Positions 24,843 through 33,862 are shown, counted from the stretch's first letter. The stretch is 64,000 bases of DNA from Duganella aceris (GCF_011090165.1 NZ_JAADJT010000003.1:248001-312000); one strand, 5' to 3'. Translations and numbers: made by a program. Notes: generated from the sequence alone by a model not told the origin.

Positions 24843-25832
24843 ATGAAATGGCGTGCATTATTCTTCGCGCTGTGCGGCTTACTGCATTACGGAGCATCGG
24901 TCGCGGCGGCCAATGACGACGGCGGCGACGGCAAGCAGCGCGCGCAGCGCGTCGGCCAGAAGCTGGTCGGCCATCCCGGTCCGGCGGCGACGCTGACCAG
25001 CATCGACGGCCAGCGCATCGACCTCGCTTCGCTGTACGGTAAACAGCCGGTGTACCTGAAGTTCTGGGCCACGTGGTGCGTGCCATGCCGCCAGCAGTCG
25101 CCGGGCTTCGAGAAGCTCTATCAGCAGTACGGCAAGCGCATCGCCGTGGTGGCGGTCAATACCGGCTATAGCGAGACCGAGGCCGCCGTGCGCGCCTTCC
25201 GCGAACAATATGGCCTGCACATGCCGGTCGTGACCGACGACGGCACACTGGGCGGCCAGCTCGATCTGCGCGTCACGCCGCAGCATGTGGTCATCGACGC
25301 CGACGGCCGCATCGTCCATGTCGGCCATCTGGACGACCAGGCCTTGCATGATGCGCTGGAGCGCGTCGCCAACACGCCGCCGTCGCCGGGAGGGATTCCG
25401 CTGGCGCCGCAAAGCGCGGCGAAAGCGGCCTTCAAGGTCGGCGACCAGGTGAGCGGCATCAAGCTCACCACGCTGGCCGGCAAGGACATCGCCATCGGCG
25501 CCGGCAAGCCGCGCGCGCTGGTGTTCTTCTCGCCGTGGTGCGAATCCTATCTGCGCGAAACGCGGCCGGCCACGTCCAGCGCCTGCGAGCGCGTGCGGCT
25601 GGAGACCGAGCGGCTGGCGAAGGACCGCAGCGTCGAATGGGTAGGCATCTCGGCGCCGCTGTGGACCTCGCGCGGCGAGCTGGCGGCGTATGCGAAGGAA
25701 AAGCGCACCAGCATCCCGCTGGCGCTGGACCAGGACGGCGCCATCTTCCGCGCCTTCGGCGTGCGCCAGATCCCAACCGTCGTGATGATCGACGCCCAGG
25801 GCCGCGTCAGCAAGGTGACAACGCAGCCATAA
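24843..25832 (+). CDS. TlpA-like protein with two tandem thioredoxin folds
   Basis: 329 residues with a signal peptide (1-22). The first thioredoxin-fold domain (about 45-185) has the redox site WATWCVPC (Cys79, Cys82) typical of TlpA/ResA thiol-disulfide proteins. The second (about 205-329) repeats the fold, with VFFSPWCES in place of the active site: only one cysteine (no CxxC), with another cysteine about 16 residues on (SSACER), then the cis-Pro region RQIPTVVMIDAQGRV. Periplasmic disulfide reductant or maturation factor; the second domain may bind a partner. No cytochrome-maturation genes adjoin it. Confidence 0.88.
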   Translation: MKWRALFFALCGLLHYGASVAAANDDGGDGKQRAQRVGQKLVGHPGPAATLTSIDGQRIDLASLYGKQPVYLKFWATWCVPCRQQSPGFEKLYQQYGKRIAVVAVNTGYSETEAAVRAFREQYGLHMPVVTDDGTLGGQLDLRVTPQHVVIDADGRIVHVGHLDDQALHDALERVANTPPSPGGIPLAPQSAAKAAFKVGDQVSGIKLTTLAGKDIAIGAGKPRALVFFSPWCESYLRETRPATSSACERVRLETERLAKDRSVEWVGISAPLWTSRGELAAYAKEKRTSIPLALDQDGAIFRAFGVRQIPTVVMIDAQGRVSKVTTQP

Positions 25833-25834
25833 AA

Positions 25835-26131
25835 CTACGCTGCGGCTACCTCGACATGGAATCGCAATCCGAGCGCACGCGTGACCTTCAGGATCGTCGC
25901 GAAACTTGGATTGCCGTCGGCGGAAAGGGCTTTATATAAACTCTCCCGTCCCAGTCCCGTATCGATCGCCAACTGCGTCATCCCGTGCGCACGGGCGATA
26001 TTGCCCAAAGCCTTGGCGATGAAGGCGATATCATCTCCCGCTTCCTCAAGACATGCATCAAAATACAGTGCGATGTCTTCTTTAGTCTGAAGGTGTTCAG
26101 CGCTATCCCATTTCTTCAATTTGAGCACCAT
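25835..26131 (-). CDS. HigA-type antitoxin (addiction-module antidote, HTH-XRE)
   Basis: 98 residues; AGGGG lies before the ATG at 26131. Residues about 12-32 (HLQTKEDIALYFDACLEEA) and the helix-turn-helix 40-85 (IARAHGMTQLAIDTGLGRES, LYKALS, PSFATILKVTRALGL) match the small antidote family that pairs with Gp49/HigB-type RelE-like toxins, where the toxin gene normally comes immediately upstream. Here the upstream 160 bp hold no full toxin gene. It is therefore an orphan antitoxin, perhaps now a plain repressor or a protection factor against related toxins. Confidence 0.85.
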   Translation of the reverse strand: MVLKLKKWDSAEHLQTKEDIALYFDACLEEAGDDIAFIAKALGNIARAHGMTQLAIDTGLGRESLYKALSADGNPSFATILKVTRALGLRFHVEVAAA

Positions 26132-26164
26132 GATGATCCCCTACAGTTGTCGCGCTCCGCGCGA

Positions 26165-26215
26165 TCACCAAGAACAGAATCTCTCGGTCTGAAGAATATT
26201 CACTTCGTACTCCAT
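26165..26215 (-). pseudogene. Possible remnant of the toxin N-terminus
   Basis: A 16-codon frame reading MEYEVNILQTERFCSW then TGA ends 33 bp before the antitoxin start. Its form (M-x-Y/F-x-V/I-x-x-T-E-x-F-x-x-W) is like the start of Gp49/HigB-type toxins. In a shifted frame LGDRAERDN follows, reminiscent of the L-x-D-x-(R/K)-A-x-x-x segment that comes next in such toxins. The rest of a ~100-residue toxin is missing. Very short, so chance similarity is possible. Confidence 0.35.
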
Positions 26216-26290
26216 AGGATACATTAAAAAGGTGATGTTATTCCTCTATTCAAGTAGTAACGAGCGAAATGTCAGCGTCGCTGATGTGTA

Positions 26291-27400
26291 TCAAATGCGC
26301 TGATGGCGGGAGAAAAAGTCCAGCATCATCTTGCTGGCGTCGGGGCCGGCTTTGGCGTTGTAGGCCAGCGATGCGTCGCCGCCGCTCCAGGCGTGTTCCA
26401 GTTGTTCGATGCGGGCGACGCGCAGCAGCAGCTTGCGGCCGGCGTAGAAGTCGTGCAGGCGGTGGGCGTTGCGGCTGCCGCCGCGTCCTTGCGGCTTCTC
26501 GGTGATCTTCGCGGCGTCGGCCAGGCCGTTCAGCAACAGGCTTTGGCGCGCCAGCTGCACTTGATTGATCGGGCGGACCACGCTGTCGCCCTGCCCCTGG
26601 ATCAGGATCGCCGGCATGCCGGGAAACTGCGGCTGGCGCAGCAGCACTTCGCGCGCGGCGAGATCGGCGCGCGGGCCGGCGCCGTGCTGCATCACGCCCA
26701 GCGCGCCGATGGTGTTGTGGCCGGCGCCGAACACGGGGCCGGAGTGCATCCCGACCGCCGCGAACAAACGCGGATGATTCAGCGCGACGATGTTGGCCAT
26801 GCCGGCGCCGGCGGAAATCCCGGCGATGTAGATCCGCGAGCGGTCGACCGCATACTCGGTCAGCACCTTGTTGACGATGCCGACGATCATCGGCACATCG
26901 CCGCCGCCCTCCTGCGTGGCGCGGTCGTACCACTTCCAGCAACGCTGCGCGTGCGTGCTGACCAGCTGCTGCGGATACAGCACCGCGTAACCCATCTGCT
27001 CGGCCCAGTGGTTCATGCGCGTGCCCTGCGCGAACTGCGTCGCGGTTTGCTGGCAGCCGTGCAGCATGACCAGCAATGGCAGCCCTTTGCTGAGGGCCGC
27101 TTCAGGGATGTTGTTGGGGATGTAGAGCCAGTAGCTCATGCGGCGCCCGTAGGCGGTGAGGTGCGATGCCAGCCACTTGCCCGGCGAAGGCGGAATATGC
27201 GCGGCGACAGCGGCGGCCGGAGCCGGAGCCTTGCGCCGCACGGCCGGTCGCGGCGCGGCAGTGGCCGAAGCGGCCGCCGGCTTTCGCTTGCGCTTGGTTT
27301 TCGGCTTGGGCGCGGGCGCCGTCGCCGCCACCAGCAGCTTGGTCATCCGCTTGCCGGAACGAACCAGGCTACGCAGCAACCCAGCGGTTTTGATCTTCAT
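26291..27400 (-). CDS. PHB depolymerase-family esterase
   Basis: 369 residues; AGGAGG precedes the ATG. After a basic, Ala/Pro/Lys-rich N-terminal stretch (20-65; no good signal peptide) comes an alpha/beta-hydrolase domain of the poly(3-hydroxybutyrate) depolymerase/feruloyl-esterase type: oxyanion motif LLVMLHGCQQTA (113-118), lipase box GISAG with Ser196, acid in ILIQGQGDSVV and terminal His in EHAWSGG. The low-complexity basic tail resembles those of intracellular PHB-granule or phasin-binding proteins, so it may act inside the cell. No phaC or phasin gene is near. Confidence 0.88.
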   Translation of the reverse strand: MKIKTAGLLRSLVRSGKRMTKLLVAATAPAPKPKTKRKRKPAAASATAAPRPAVRRKAPAPAAAVAAHIPPSPGKWLASHLTAYGRRMSYWLYIPNNIPEAALSKGLPLLVMLHGCQQTATQFAQGTRMNHWAEQMGYAVLYPQQLVSTHAQRCWKWYDRATQEGGGDVPMIVGIVNKVLTEYAVDRSRIYIAGISAGAGMANIVALNHPRLFAAVGMHSGPVFGAGHNTIGALGVMQHGAGPRADLAAREVLLRQPQFPGMPAILIQGQGDSVVRPINQVQLARQSLLLNGLADAAKITEKPQGRGGSRNAHRLHDFYAGRKLLLRVARIEQLEHAWSGGDASLAYNAKAGPDASKMMLDFFSRHQRI

Positions 27401-27467
27401 CGCAACGACCTCCTGTTGAGATAAAGTCTACCGCGAAACCACCGCCGGACTGCGTTCGGCAACGCGC

Positions 27468-30400
27468 TTAGCGCTGCATCGACTCCCATACTTTTTGTAG
27501 TCGCTTGACCGATACCGGCATCGGCGTGCGCAGCTCCTGCGCGAACAGCGACACGCGCAACTCCTCCAGCATCCAGCGGAACTCCACCATCTTCGGATCG
27601 GTGTTCTTGCCGGCCGATTTGTCCTTGATGAGACGCTGGTACAGCAGCGCGGCCTGCTGCCACTCCGCCATCAATTTCGCATCGCGGGACGGATCGCCGC
27701 GCAGCTTCTCGATCCGCACATTCATCGCCTTCAGATAGCGCGGGAAGTGCGACAGCTGGCTGTACTCGTTCTCCGACAGGAAGCGCTTGTTGACCAGCCC
27801 CTGCAACTGCGACTGCATATCCGCCGCAGCCTGCGCCGGCAAGCCTTGCAAGCGCTTCGGCAGGCCATGGAACTCGGTCAGCACCTGCGACAGCAGGCGC
27901 GCGATCTCGTTCACCAGCAAGACCAGCCGCGACTTGCCCTCGTCCTTGCGCTTGGCGAACGACGCCGCGTCCACCGGCAGCGGATCCTGCAGGCAGGCGA
28001 TGTCCAGCGCCTTGTTGATGATCTGTTCGCGCAGTTCCTCCTGCGTGCCCATGCTCATGAACTGCATGCCCATTTGCTGCAAGCCGGGGATGCCTTTTTC
28101 GATGAACTTGATCTGGTCCTTCATCTGCAACGCGAACAAGCGCCGCAGCCCGACGCGGTGCGTGCGCGCCGCCGCGGTCGGATCGTCGAAGACCTCCAGA
28201 TCGCAGTGCGTGCCCTTGTCGACCAGCGCCGGGAAGCCGATCAGCGTCAGCTTGCCCTGGGCGATCTCCAGCAGCTCCGGCAACTCGCCGAAGGTCCACG
28301 AGGTCAGGCCGGTCAGCGTGATGCCGCTGCTGGCGGTGGCCGCAGCCGCCGCCGGTGCCGAACCCTTGCCCTGCGCGGCCGGCGCGCCGCCTTTCGCCGA
28401 TGCCGATGCCGCCGCGGATCCGCCCGGGGTCGGCGCCACCGCGCGCAGGCTGACGCCCTGGCCGGCGGACGACTCGGCCATCTTCTGGAAGCTCTCGCGC
28501 GCCTGCGTGCCGAATTCCGCCTGCAGCGTGGCCAGGTTGCGGCCCATCTCCAGCTGGCGTCCGTGCTCGTCGATCACCTTGAAGTTCATGAAGTGGTGCG
28601 CCGGCAGCGTCTCCGGCTTGAAGTCGCTGGTCAGCACCGCGATCGTGATCTCCTTGCGGATGTCGGCGATGATCGCGTCGATCAGGTCGCCGCGCCCGAA
28701 GGTGCCGGCCTCGTTGACGCGCTCGCAGAACTTGGCCGCGTAGTCCGGCAGCGGCACACAATGGCGGCGCAGTTTTTGCGGCAGCGATTTAAGCAGCAGA
28801 TGCACCTTCTCCTTCAGCATGCCCGGCACCAGCCATTCGACGCGCTCGCGCGGCAGCTGGTTCAGGGCGTACAACGGGATCGCCATGGTCACGCCGTCGC
28901 GCACGCTGCCCGGTTCGAAGTGATAGGTCAGCGCCAGCTCAAGGCCGGTCACCGACATCATTTTCGGGAACAGGTCGGTGGTCACGCCGGCCGCTTCGTG
29001 GCGCATCAACTCGTCGCGGTTCAGGTACAGCAGCTTCGGTTCCTGCGCGGTCGCGTCCTTGTGCCACTTCTCGAAACCGGCGCCGTTGACCACCTCGGCC
29101 GGAACCAGCTTGTCGTAGAAGGCGGCGATCAGTTCATCGTCGACCAGCACGTCGAGGCGGCGCGACTTGTGCTCAAGGTTTTCGATTTCCTTGATCAGCT
29201 TGTGGTTGTGGGCGAAGAACGGCGCGCGCGTCTCATAGTCGCCGCCGACCAGCGCGTCGCGGATGAAGATTTCGCGCGCCTCGGTCGGATTGAACAAGCC
29301 GTAGTTGATGCGGCGCTGGCTATACACCACCAGCCCGTACAGGGTCGCGCGCTCGGACGCGGTGACCTGCGCCGATTTCTTTTCCCAGCGCGGCTCGCCC
29401 CAGGATTTCTTCAGCAGGTGGCCGCCGACCTTTTCCAGCCACTCGGGCTGGATCTGCGCCACGCAGCGCGCGTACAGGCGCGTGGTGTCGACCAGTTCCG
29501 CCGCCATGATCCACTTGCCCGGTTTCTTCAACAGCGAGGAACCCGGCCAGATATTGAACTTGATGCCGCGCGCGCCGAGATAGCCCGCGCCTGGCTCGTC
29601 CTCGGCCTTGAAGCCGATGTTGCCCAGCAGGCCCGTCAACAACGCCAGGTGCAGGTTCTCGTAGGTGGCCGGCGCTTCGTTGATGCGCCAGCCCTGCTCC
29701 TTGACGATCGTCAGCAGCTGCGAGTGCACGTCGCGCCATTCGCGCAGGCGCAGCTGCGACAGGAAGTTGGCGCGGCAGTTGTCCATCAACTGGCGGTTGG
29801 TCTTCTTGTGCTCGATCGCGCTTTCGAACCACTTCCAGATCTTGATGTAGCTGAGGAATTCGGACTTCTCGTCGGCGAACTTCTTGTGCGCTTCGTCGGC
29901 GGCCTGCTGGTGTTCCATCGGGCGGTCGCGCGGATCCTGCACGGACAGCGCGGAGGCGATGATCAGCACTTCGTTCAGGCTGGCGTTGTCCAGCGCGGCC
30001 AGGATCATGCGGCCGACGCGCGGGTCCAGCGGCAGCTTGGACAGCTTGTTGCCCAGTGGCGTCAGCTGGTTGTATTCGTCGACCGCGCCCAGTTCCTGCA
30101 ACAGCTGGTAGCCGTCGGCGATGGCGCGCGCCAGCGGCGGTTCGATGAACGGGAAGGTCTCCACATCGGTCAGATGCAGGGACTTCATGCGCAGGATGAC
30201 GGAGGCCAGCGACGAGCGCAGGATTTCCGGCTCGGTGAACTTCGGCCGCAGCAAATAGTCCTGCTCTTCGTACAGGCGGATGCAGACGCCGTCGGCGACG
30301 CGGCCGCAACGGCCGGCGCGCTGGTTGGCGGCCGATTGCGCGATCGGTTCGATCTGCAGCTGTTCGACCTTGTTGCGGTAGCTGTAACGCTTGACGCGCG

Positions 30401-31658
30401 CCACGCCGGCGTCGACCACGTAGCGGATGCCGGGCACGGTCAGCGAGGTTTCGGCGACGTTGGTGGCCAGCACGATGCGGCGTGCGTTGCTGACCTTGAA
30501 CACGCGTTCCTGTTCTTCGGCCGACAGGCGGGCGAACAGCGGCAGGATTTCGACGTGCGGCGGGTGGTGCTTGCGCAGCGCTTCGGCGACGTCGCGGATT
30601 TCGCGTTCGCCGGGCAGGAACACCAGCACGTCGCCGGAGCCGATGCGGCACAGTTCATCGACGCCGTCGACCACGGCGTCCATCAGGTCGCGTTTTTCGC
30701 GGGCGGCGGCGGTGCGGGCGCCTTTGCCTTCGGCGTTGGCCACGGCGGGATTCTGCACGTCGCTTTCGATCGGGCGGTAGCGCACTTCCACTTTGTACAG
30801 GCGGCCGGAGACTTCGATCACCGGCGCCGGTTTCTCCGGCGTGCCGAAGTGGCGCGAGAAGCGGTCGGCGTCGATGGTCGCGGAGGTGATGATCACCTTC
30901 AGGTCGGGGCGGCGCGGCAGCAGCTGCTTCAGGTAGCCGAGCAGGAAGTCGATGTTCAGGCTGCGTTCGTGGGCTTCATCGATGATGATGGTGTCGTAGC
31001 CTTTGAGCAGCGGGTCGGTTTGCGTTTCGGCCAGCAGGATACCGTCGGTCATCAGCTTGACCGAGGCGCCTTTGGTCAGCGTATCGGCGAAGCGGACTTT
31101 GAAGCCGACCGTTTCGCCCAGCGGCGTGCCGAGTTCCTGCGCGATGCGCTTGGCGGTCGAGGAAGCGGCGATACGGCGCGGCTGGGTGTGGCCGATCATG
31201 CCTTTTTGGCCTCGGCCGAGTTCCAGGCAGATCTTCGGCAGCTGGGTGGTCTTGCCGGAGCCGGTTTCGCCGGAGACGATGATGACCTGGTTGTTCATCA
31301 GGGCTTCGGCGATTTCGTGGCGGCGGCCGGAGACCGGCAGGTCTTCAGGATAGGTGATCGGCGGCAGCGGATTGCGGAAATTGCGCTCGGCCTCGCGAGC
31401 GGCCAGTTCCTCGGGCGTCAGACGCGGGCGGGCGTCGCCGCGCGGTGCACGCGGCGGCTGGGCCAGCGAGCCGCCTTCGCCGTCGGGACGCGGCGCGCGC
31501 GCACCACCCCGCAAAGCGGAGCCAGGGGTCTGTCCCCGTACGGGGACAGACCCCGCCTCGGTTCGGGGTGCGCGTCTCTGAGCCTGCGCCGGTTGGGCGG
31601 TTTTCGCTTGCGGGGGGCGGGTTTGGGCGGGTTTAGGCTTGTTGCTGGCTTCTGACAT
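27468..31658 (-). CDS. hrpA: ATP-dependent RNA helicase HrpA (DEAH-box)
   Basis: 1396 residues, longer than E. coli HrpA (about 1300). A basic, Pro/Ala-rich N-terminus (1-95) precedes the helicase core: Walker A GETGSGKT (130-137), DEAH in IIIDEAHERSLNIDF, motif III SATIDADRF and motif VI QRAGRCGR. HA2/ratchet and OB domains follow, then the long HrpA-specific C-terminal region (from about 700), which includes a low-complexity Ala/Gly linker (about 1070-1115). HrpA rescues stalled ribosomes and remodels RNA in the cytoplasm. Residues 35-45 (AGSVPVRGQTP) are encoded by the palindrome at 31525-31554. Divergent from argA with a 55-bp gap. Confidence 0.95.
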   Translation of the reverse strand: MSEASNKPKPAQTRPPQAKTAQPAQAQRRAPRTEAGSVPVRGQTPGSALRGGARAPRPDGEGGSLAQPPRAPRGDARPRLTPEELAAREAERNFRNPLPPITYPEDLPVSGRRHEIAEALMNNQVIIVSGETGSGKTTQLPKICLELGRGQKGMIGHTQPRRIAASSTAKRIAQELGTPLGETVGFKVRFADTLTKGASVKLMTDGILLAETQTDPLLKGYDTIIIDEAHERSLNIDFLLGYLKQLLPRRPDLKVIITSATIDADRFSRHFGTPEKPAPVIEVSGRLYKVEVRYRPIESDVQNPAVANAEGKGARTAAAREKRDLMDAVVDGVDELCRIGSGDVLVFLPGEREIRDVAEALRKHHPPHVEILPLFARLSAEEQERVFKVSNARRIVLATNVAETSLTVPGIRYVVDAGVARVKRYSYRNKVEQLQIEPIAQSAANQRAGRCGRVADGVCIRLYEEQDYLLRPKFTEPEILRSSLASVILRMKSLHLTDVETFPFIEPPLARAIADGYQLLQELGAVDEYNQLTPLGNKLSKLPLDPRVGRMILAALDNASLNEVLIIASALSVQDPRDRPMEHQQAADEAHKKFADEKSEFLSYIKIWKWFESAIEHKKTNRQLMDNCRANFLSQLRLREWRDVHSQLLTIVKEQGWRINEAPATYENLHLALLTGLLGNIGFKAEDEPGAGYLGARGIKFNIWPGSSLLKKPGKWIMAAELVDTTRLYARCVAQIQPEWLEKVGGHLLKKSWGEPRWEKKSAQVTASERATLYGLVVYSQRRINYGLFNPTEAREIFIRDALVGGDYETRAPFFAHNHKLIKEIENLEHKSRRLDVLVDDELIAAFYDKLVPAEVVNGAGFEKWHKDATAQEPKLLYLNRDELMRHEAAGVTTDLFPKMMSVTGLELALTYHFEPGSVRDGVTMAIPLYALNQLPRERVEWLVPGMLKEKVHLLLKSLPQKLRRHCVPLPDYAAKFCERVNEAGTFGRGDLIDAIIADIRKEITIAVLTSDFKPETLPAHHFMNFKVIDEHGRQLEMGRNLATLQAEFGTQARESFQKMAESSAGQGVSLRAVAPTPGGSAAASASAKGGAPAAQGKGSAPAAAAATASSGITLTGLTSWTFGELPELLEIAQGKLTLIGFPALVDKGTHCDLEVFDDPTAAARTHRVGLRRLFALQMKDQIKFIEKGIPGLQQMGMQFMSMGTQEELREQIINKALDIACLQDPLPVDAASFAKRKDEGKSRLVLLVNEIARLLSQVLTEFHGLPKRLQGLPAQAAADMQSQLQGLVNKRFLSENEYSQLSHFPRYLKAMNVRIEKLRGDPSRDAKLMAEWQQAALLYQRLIKDKSAGKNTDPKMVEFRWMLEELRVSLFAQELRTPMPVSVKRLQKVWESMQR
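31525..31554. repeat. REP-like perfect 30-bp palindrome inside hrpA
   Basis: A 30-bp sequence equal to its own reverse complement: arms GGGGTCTGTCCCCGT and ACGGGGACAGACCCC. It lies in the low-complexity N-terminal codons of hrpA and keeps the frame. It shares the GGGGTC...GACCCC frame with the intergenic repeat at 33810-33839. Confidence 0.85.
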
Positions 31659-31700
31659 TGTTTTTTACAAAGGTTTTGGCGCGGACGTCGCGCACCGAAT

Positions 31701-31706
31701 TATAAT
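31701..31706 (+). promoter_or_regulatory. Candidate -10 of argA (leaderless transcript)
   Basis: A consensus TATAAT ends 7 bp before the argA ATG at 31714, so transcription would begin at or next to the start codon. The -35 is poor (TTGGCG at 19 bp). No Shine-Dalgarno sequence precedes the ATG. Confidence 0.5.
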
Positions 31707-31713
31707 GCGGCTA

Positions 31714-33024
31714 ATGGAAAACCCTACCCAATTCGTCCAATGGCTGCGCTCCGTCGCTCCCTACATCCACGCCTTCCGCGGCAAGACCTTCGTCGTCGCC
31801 TTCCCCGGTGAGCTGGTCAGCGCCGGCGCGCTGCAGGTGCTGGCCCACGATCTGTCCCTGCTGCACGCGCTGGACATCAACGTCACCGTGGTCTACGGCT
31901 CGCGCCCGCAGGTGGCCGAACAACTGGCGCTGCGGAACGTCGAAGGCCGCTTCCACAACGGCGTGCGCATCACCGACATCGCCGCCATGGAGTGCGCCAA
32001 GGAGGCCGCCGGCGAACTGCGACTCGATATCGAGGCCGCGTTCAGCCAGGGCTTGCCGAACACGCCGATGTCGAACGCGGCGATCCGTATCATTTCCGGC
32101 AACTTCATCACCGCCCGTCCGCTCGGCGTGATCAACGGCGTCGACCTCGAACTGACCGGCATCACCCGCAAGGTCGATGCCGAAACCATCCACTCCATCC
32201 TCGGCTCCGACGGCCTGGTGCTGCTGTCGCCGCTGGGCTTCTCGCCGACCGGCGAGGCGTTCAACCTGACCATGGAGGACGTGGCCTGCTCCACCGCCAT
32301 CGCGCTGCACGCCGACAAACTGATCTTCATCACCGAAACCGAGATGATGACCGACGCCGGCGGCACCGAAATCCGCGAACTGTCGTCGCACCAGGCCGAA
32401 GCCGTGCTGCAAGCCGGCTTCCTGCCCGACGCCACCGCGTTCTACCTGAAGCACTGCATCAAGGCCTGCGACAACGGCGTCGAACGCTCGCACATCGTCT
32501 CGTTCAGCATGGACGGCTCGGCGCTGCTGGAGCTGTTCACCCATGATGGCGTCGGCACCATGATCTCGCACGAGAACCTGGAATCGCTGCGCCAGGCAAC
32601 CATCGAGGATGTCGGCGGCATCATCAAGCTGATCGAACCGCTGGAGGCCGACGGCACGCTGGTCAAGCGCGGCCGCGAACTGATCGAACGCGAAATCGAC
32701 TACTTCTCCGTCATCGAGCACGATGGCGTGATCTTCGGCTGCGCCGCGCTGTATCCGTTCCCGGAACAGAAGATGGCCGAAATGGCATGCTTGACGGTTA
32801 ATCCAGACGTCCAGGCCCAGGGCGACGGCGAGCGTATCCTGAAGCACATGGAGAACCGCGCCCGCGCCATCGGCGTCACCAAGTTGTTCGTGCTGACCAC
32901 CCGCACCTCGCACTGGTTCCAGAAGCGCGGCTTCGTGCCGACCACCGTCGATTCGCTGCCGAAAGACCGCCAGCGCATGTATAACTGGCAGCGCAAATCA
33001 CAGGTGCTGGTGAAAACCTTATAA
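31714..33024 (+). CDS. argA: N-acetylglutamate synthase (amino-acid N-acetyltransferase)
   Basis: 436 residues. The ATG at 31714 gives the typical N-terminus [20 protein letters not shown]. Residues 1-290 form an amino-acid kinase-like domain ([34 protein letters not shown]) without kinase function, and 295-436 a GNAT acetyltransferase domain ([17 protein letters not shown] for acetyl-CoA binding). This is the classical ArgA form, making N-acetylglutamate, the first step of arginine synthesis; it is usually arginine-inhibited. An in-frame ATG 9 bp upstream (31704) overlaps the presumed -10, so 31714 is preferred. yggX follows 34 bp downstream. Confidence 0.95.
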   Translation: MENPTQFVQWLRSVAPYIHAFRGKTFVVAFPGELVSAGALQVLAHDLSLLHALDINVTVVYGSRPQVAEQLALRNVEGRFHNGVRITDIAAMECAKEAAGELRLDIEAAFSQGLPNTPMSNAAIRIISGNFITARPLGVINGVDLELTGITRKVDAETIHSILGSDGLVLLSPLGFSPTGEAFNLTMEDVACSTAIALHADKLIFITETEMMTDAGGTEIRELSSHQAEAVLQAGFLPDATAFYLKHCIKACDNGVERSHIVSFSMDGSALLELFTHDGVGTMISHENLESLRQATIEDVGGIIKLIEPLEADGTLVKRGRELIEREIDYFSVIEHDGVIFGCAALYPFPEQKMAEMACLTVNPDVQAQGDGERILKHMENRARAIGVTKLFVLTTRTSHWFQKRGFVPTTVDSLPKDRQRMYNWQRKSQVLVKTL

Positions 33025-33058
33025 TGACGCTTTACATACCGCTTTAGGAGCAACACTG

Positions 33059-33334
33059 ATGGCCCGCACCGTTCAATGCATCAAACTCAACAAGGAAGCC
33101 GAGGGCTTGGACTTCCCGCCGTATCCGGGTGAACTGGGTAAGAAGATTTATGAGACGGTTTCGAAGGAAGCCTGGGCCGCATGGCTCAAGCACCAGACCA
33201 TGCTGGTCAACGAAAACCGCCTGAACCTGGCCGATCAGCGCGCCCGCAAATACCTGGCGACGCAGATGGAAAAACACTTCTTCGGCGACGGCGCCGACGC
33301 CGCCATGGGCTACGTGCCGCCACCGGCCGACTGA
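33059..33334 (+). CDS. yggX: YggX, iron-sulfur cluster/oxidative damage protection protein
   Basis: 91 residues; AGGAGCA precedes the ATG. The whole sequence is the YggX family: [21 protein letters not shown] start, [20 protein letters not shown], and [16 protein letters not shown]. It is the usual length (about 90). YggX traffics Fe(II) and protects Fe-S clusters from oxidation in the cytoplasm. It may be co-transcribed with argA (34-bp gap). A GC-rich hairpin follows its stop. Confidence 0.96.
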   Translation: MARTVQCIKLNKEAEGLDFPPYPGELGKKIYETVSKEAWAAWLKHQTMLVNENRLNLADQRARKYLATQMEKHFFGDGADAAMGYVPPPAD

Positions 33335-33345
33335 GCTGGCATCGA

Positions 33346-33375
33346 GCCGGCGGCGCGCAGCCGCCGGCGTTTCAT
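33346..33375. terminator. Bidirectional hairpin between yggX and the lipoprotein gene
   Basis: 9-bp stem GCCGGCGGC / GCCGCCGGC with loop GCGCA, then GTTTCATCTT. It lies between convergent yggX and the small lipoprotein gene and could end both transcripts. Confidence 0.6.
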
Positions 33376-33376
33376 C

Positions 33377-33736
33377 TTACATGGCCTTGCACTGTTTCAG
33401 CTCGCACTTGGCCATGTAGACCTTCCCGCTTTCGCAGGTCATGCGATAGATCTCGACCGGTCCCGGTTCGCTCACCAATCCCGCGCCCCAGCCGCCGGCG
33501 CAGCCCTGCTGCTTGGCCAGCTTCTCCACCGTCGCCGACGATACGCCGGGACGGAACGGCACCTTCTCGATTTCGACGCCGTCGACGCGCGTCAACGGCG
33601 TGCCGTCGGCGGCTACGGTGCGCACCGGTGCGCGCGCGGCGGCCGCCGCCGCGTCGGCGCGCGATTTCGAAGGCAGCCAGGAGCAGGCGCTCAACAGCAC
33701 CCCGCAAGACAACAGCAATACGGACAATCGATTCAT
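33377..33736 (-). CDS. Small lipoprotein of unknown function
   Basis: 119 residues from the ATG at 33736, which begins a clear lipoprotein signal (MNRLSVLLLSCGVLLSAC; Cys18). The longer frame, open to 33826, runs into the repeat and is not likely coding. After an Ala-rich spacer there is a 60-residue domain with four cysteines (GCAGGW, MTCESG, KCELKQCKAM) that could form disulfides. I do not recognise the family. It sits downstream of rpiA on the same strand but is separated by the REP-like hairpins. Confidence 0.75.
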   Translation of the reverse strand: MNRLSVLLLSCGVLLSACSWLPSKSRADAAAAAARAPVRTVAADGTPLTRVDGVEIEKVPFRPGVSSATVEKLAKQQGCAGGWGAGLVSEPGPVEIYRMTCESGKVYMAKCELKQCKAM

Positions 33737-33784
33737 GGGGGAGCTCTCTGTGTAGTTGGCGGCCGCGCTACCCCGCGACCTTGA

Positions 33785-33839
33785 GTGGCGAAGCCGGCTC
33801 CGCCACTTAGGGGTCAGACCCCGCATCGGGTCTGACCCC
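33785..33839. repeat. Pair of REP-like hairpins
   Basis: First unit 33785-33806: GTGGCG / CGCCAC arms around the palindrome AGCCGGCT. Second unit 33810-33839: 12-bp arms GGGGTCAGACCC / GGGTCTGACCCC with a 6-base loop. The second is a variant of the palindrome in hrpA. Located between the rpiA stop (33863) and the lipoprotein start (33736), where REP elements typically sit. Confidence 0.8.
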
Positions 33840-33862
33840 AGCAGGCCTGCGGGGTAAGACGA

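Noticed and set aside
27747-31655. 1302-codon plus-strand frame opposite hrpA
   Set aside because: Its translation is repetitive Ala/Val/Arg/Gln with no domain; hrpA on the other strand has all helicase motifs.
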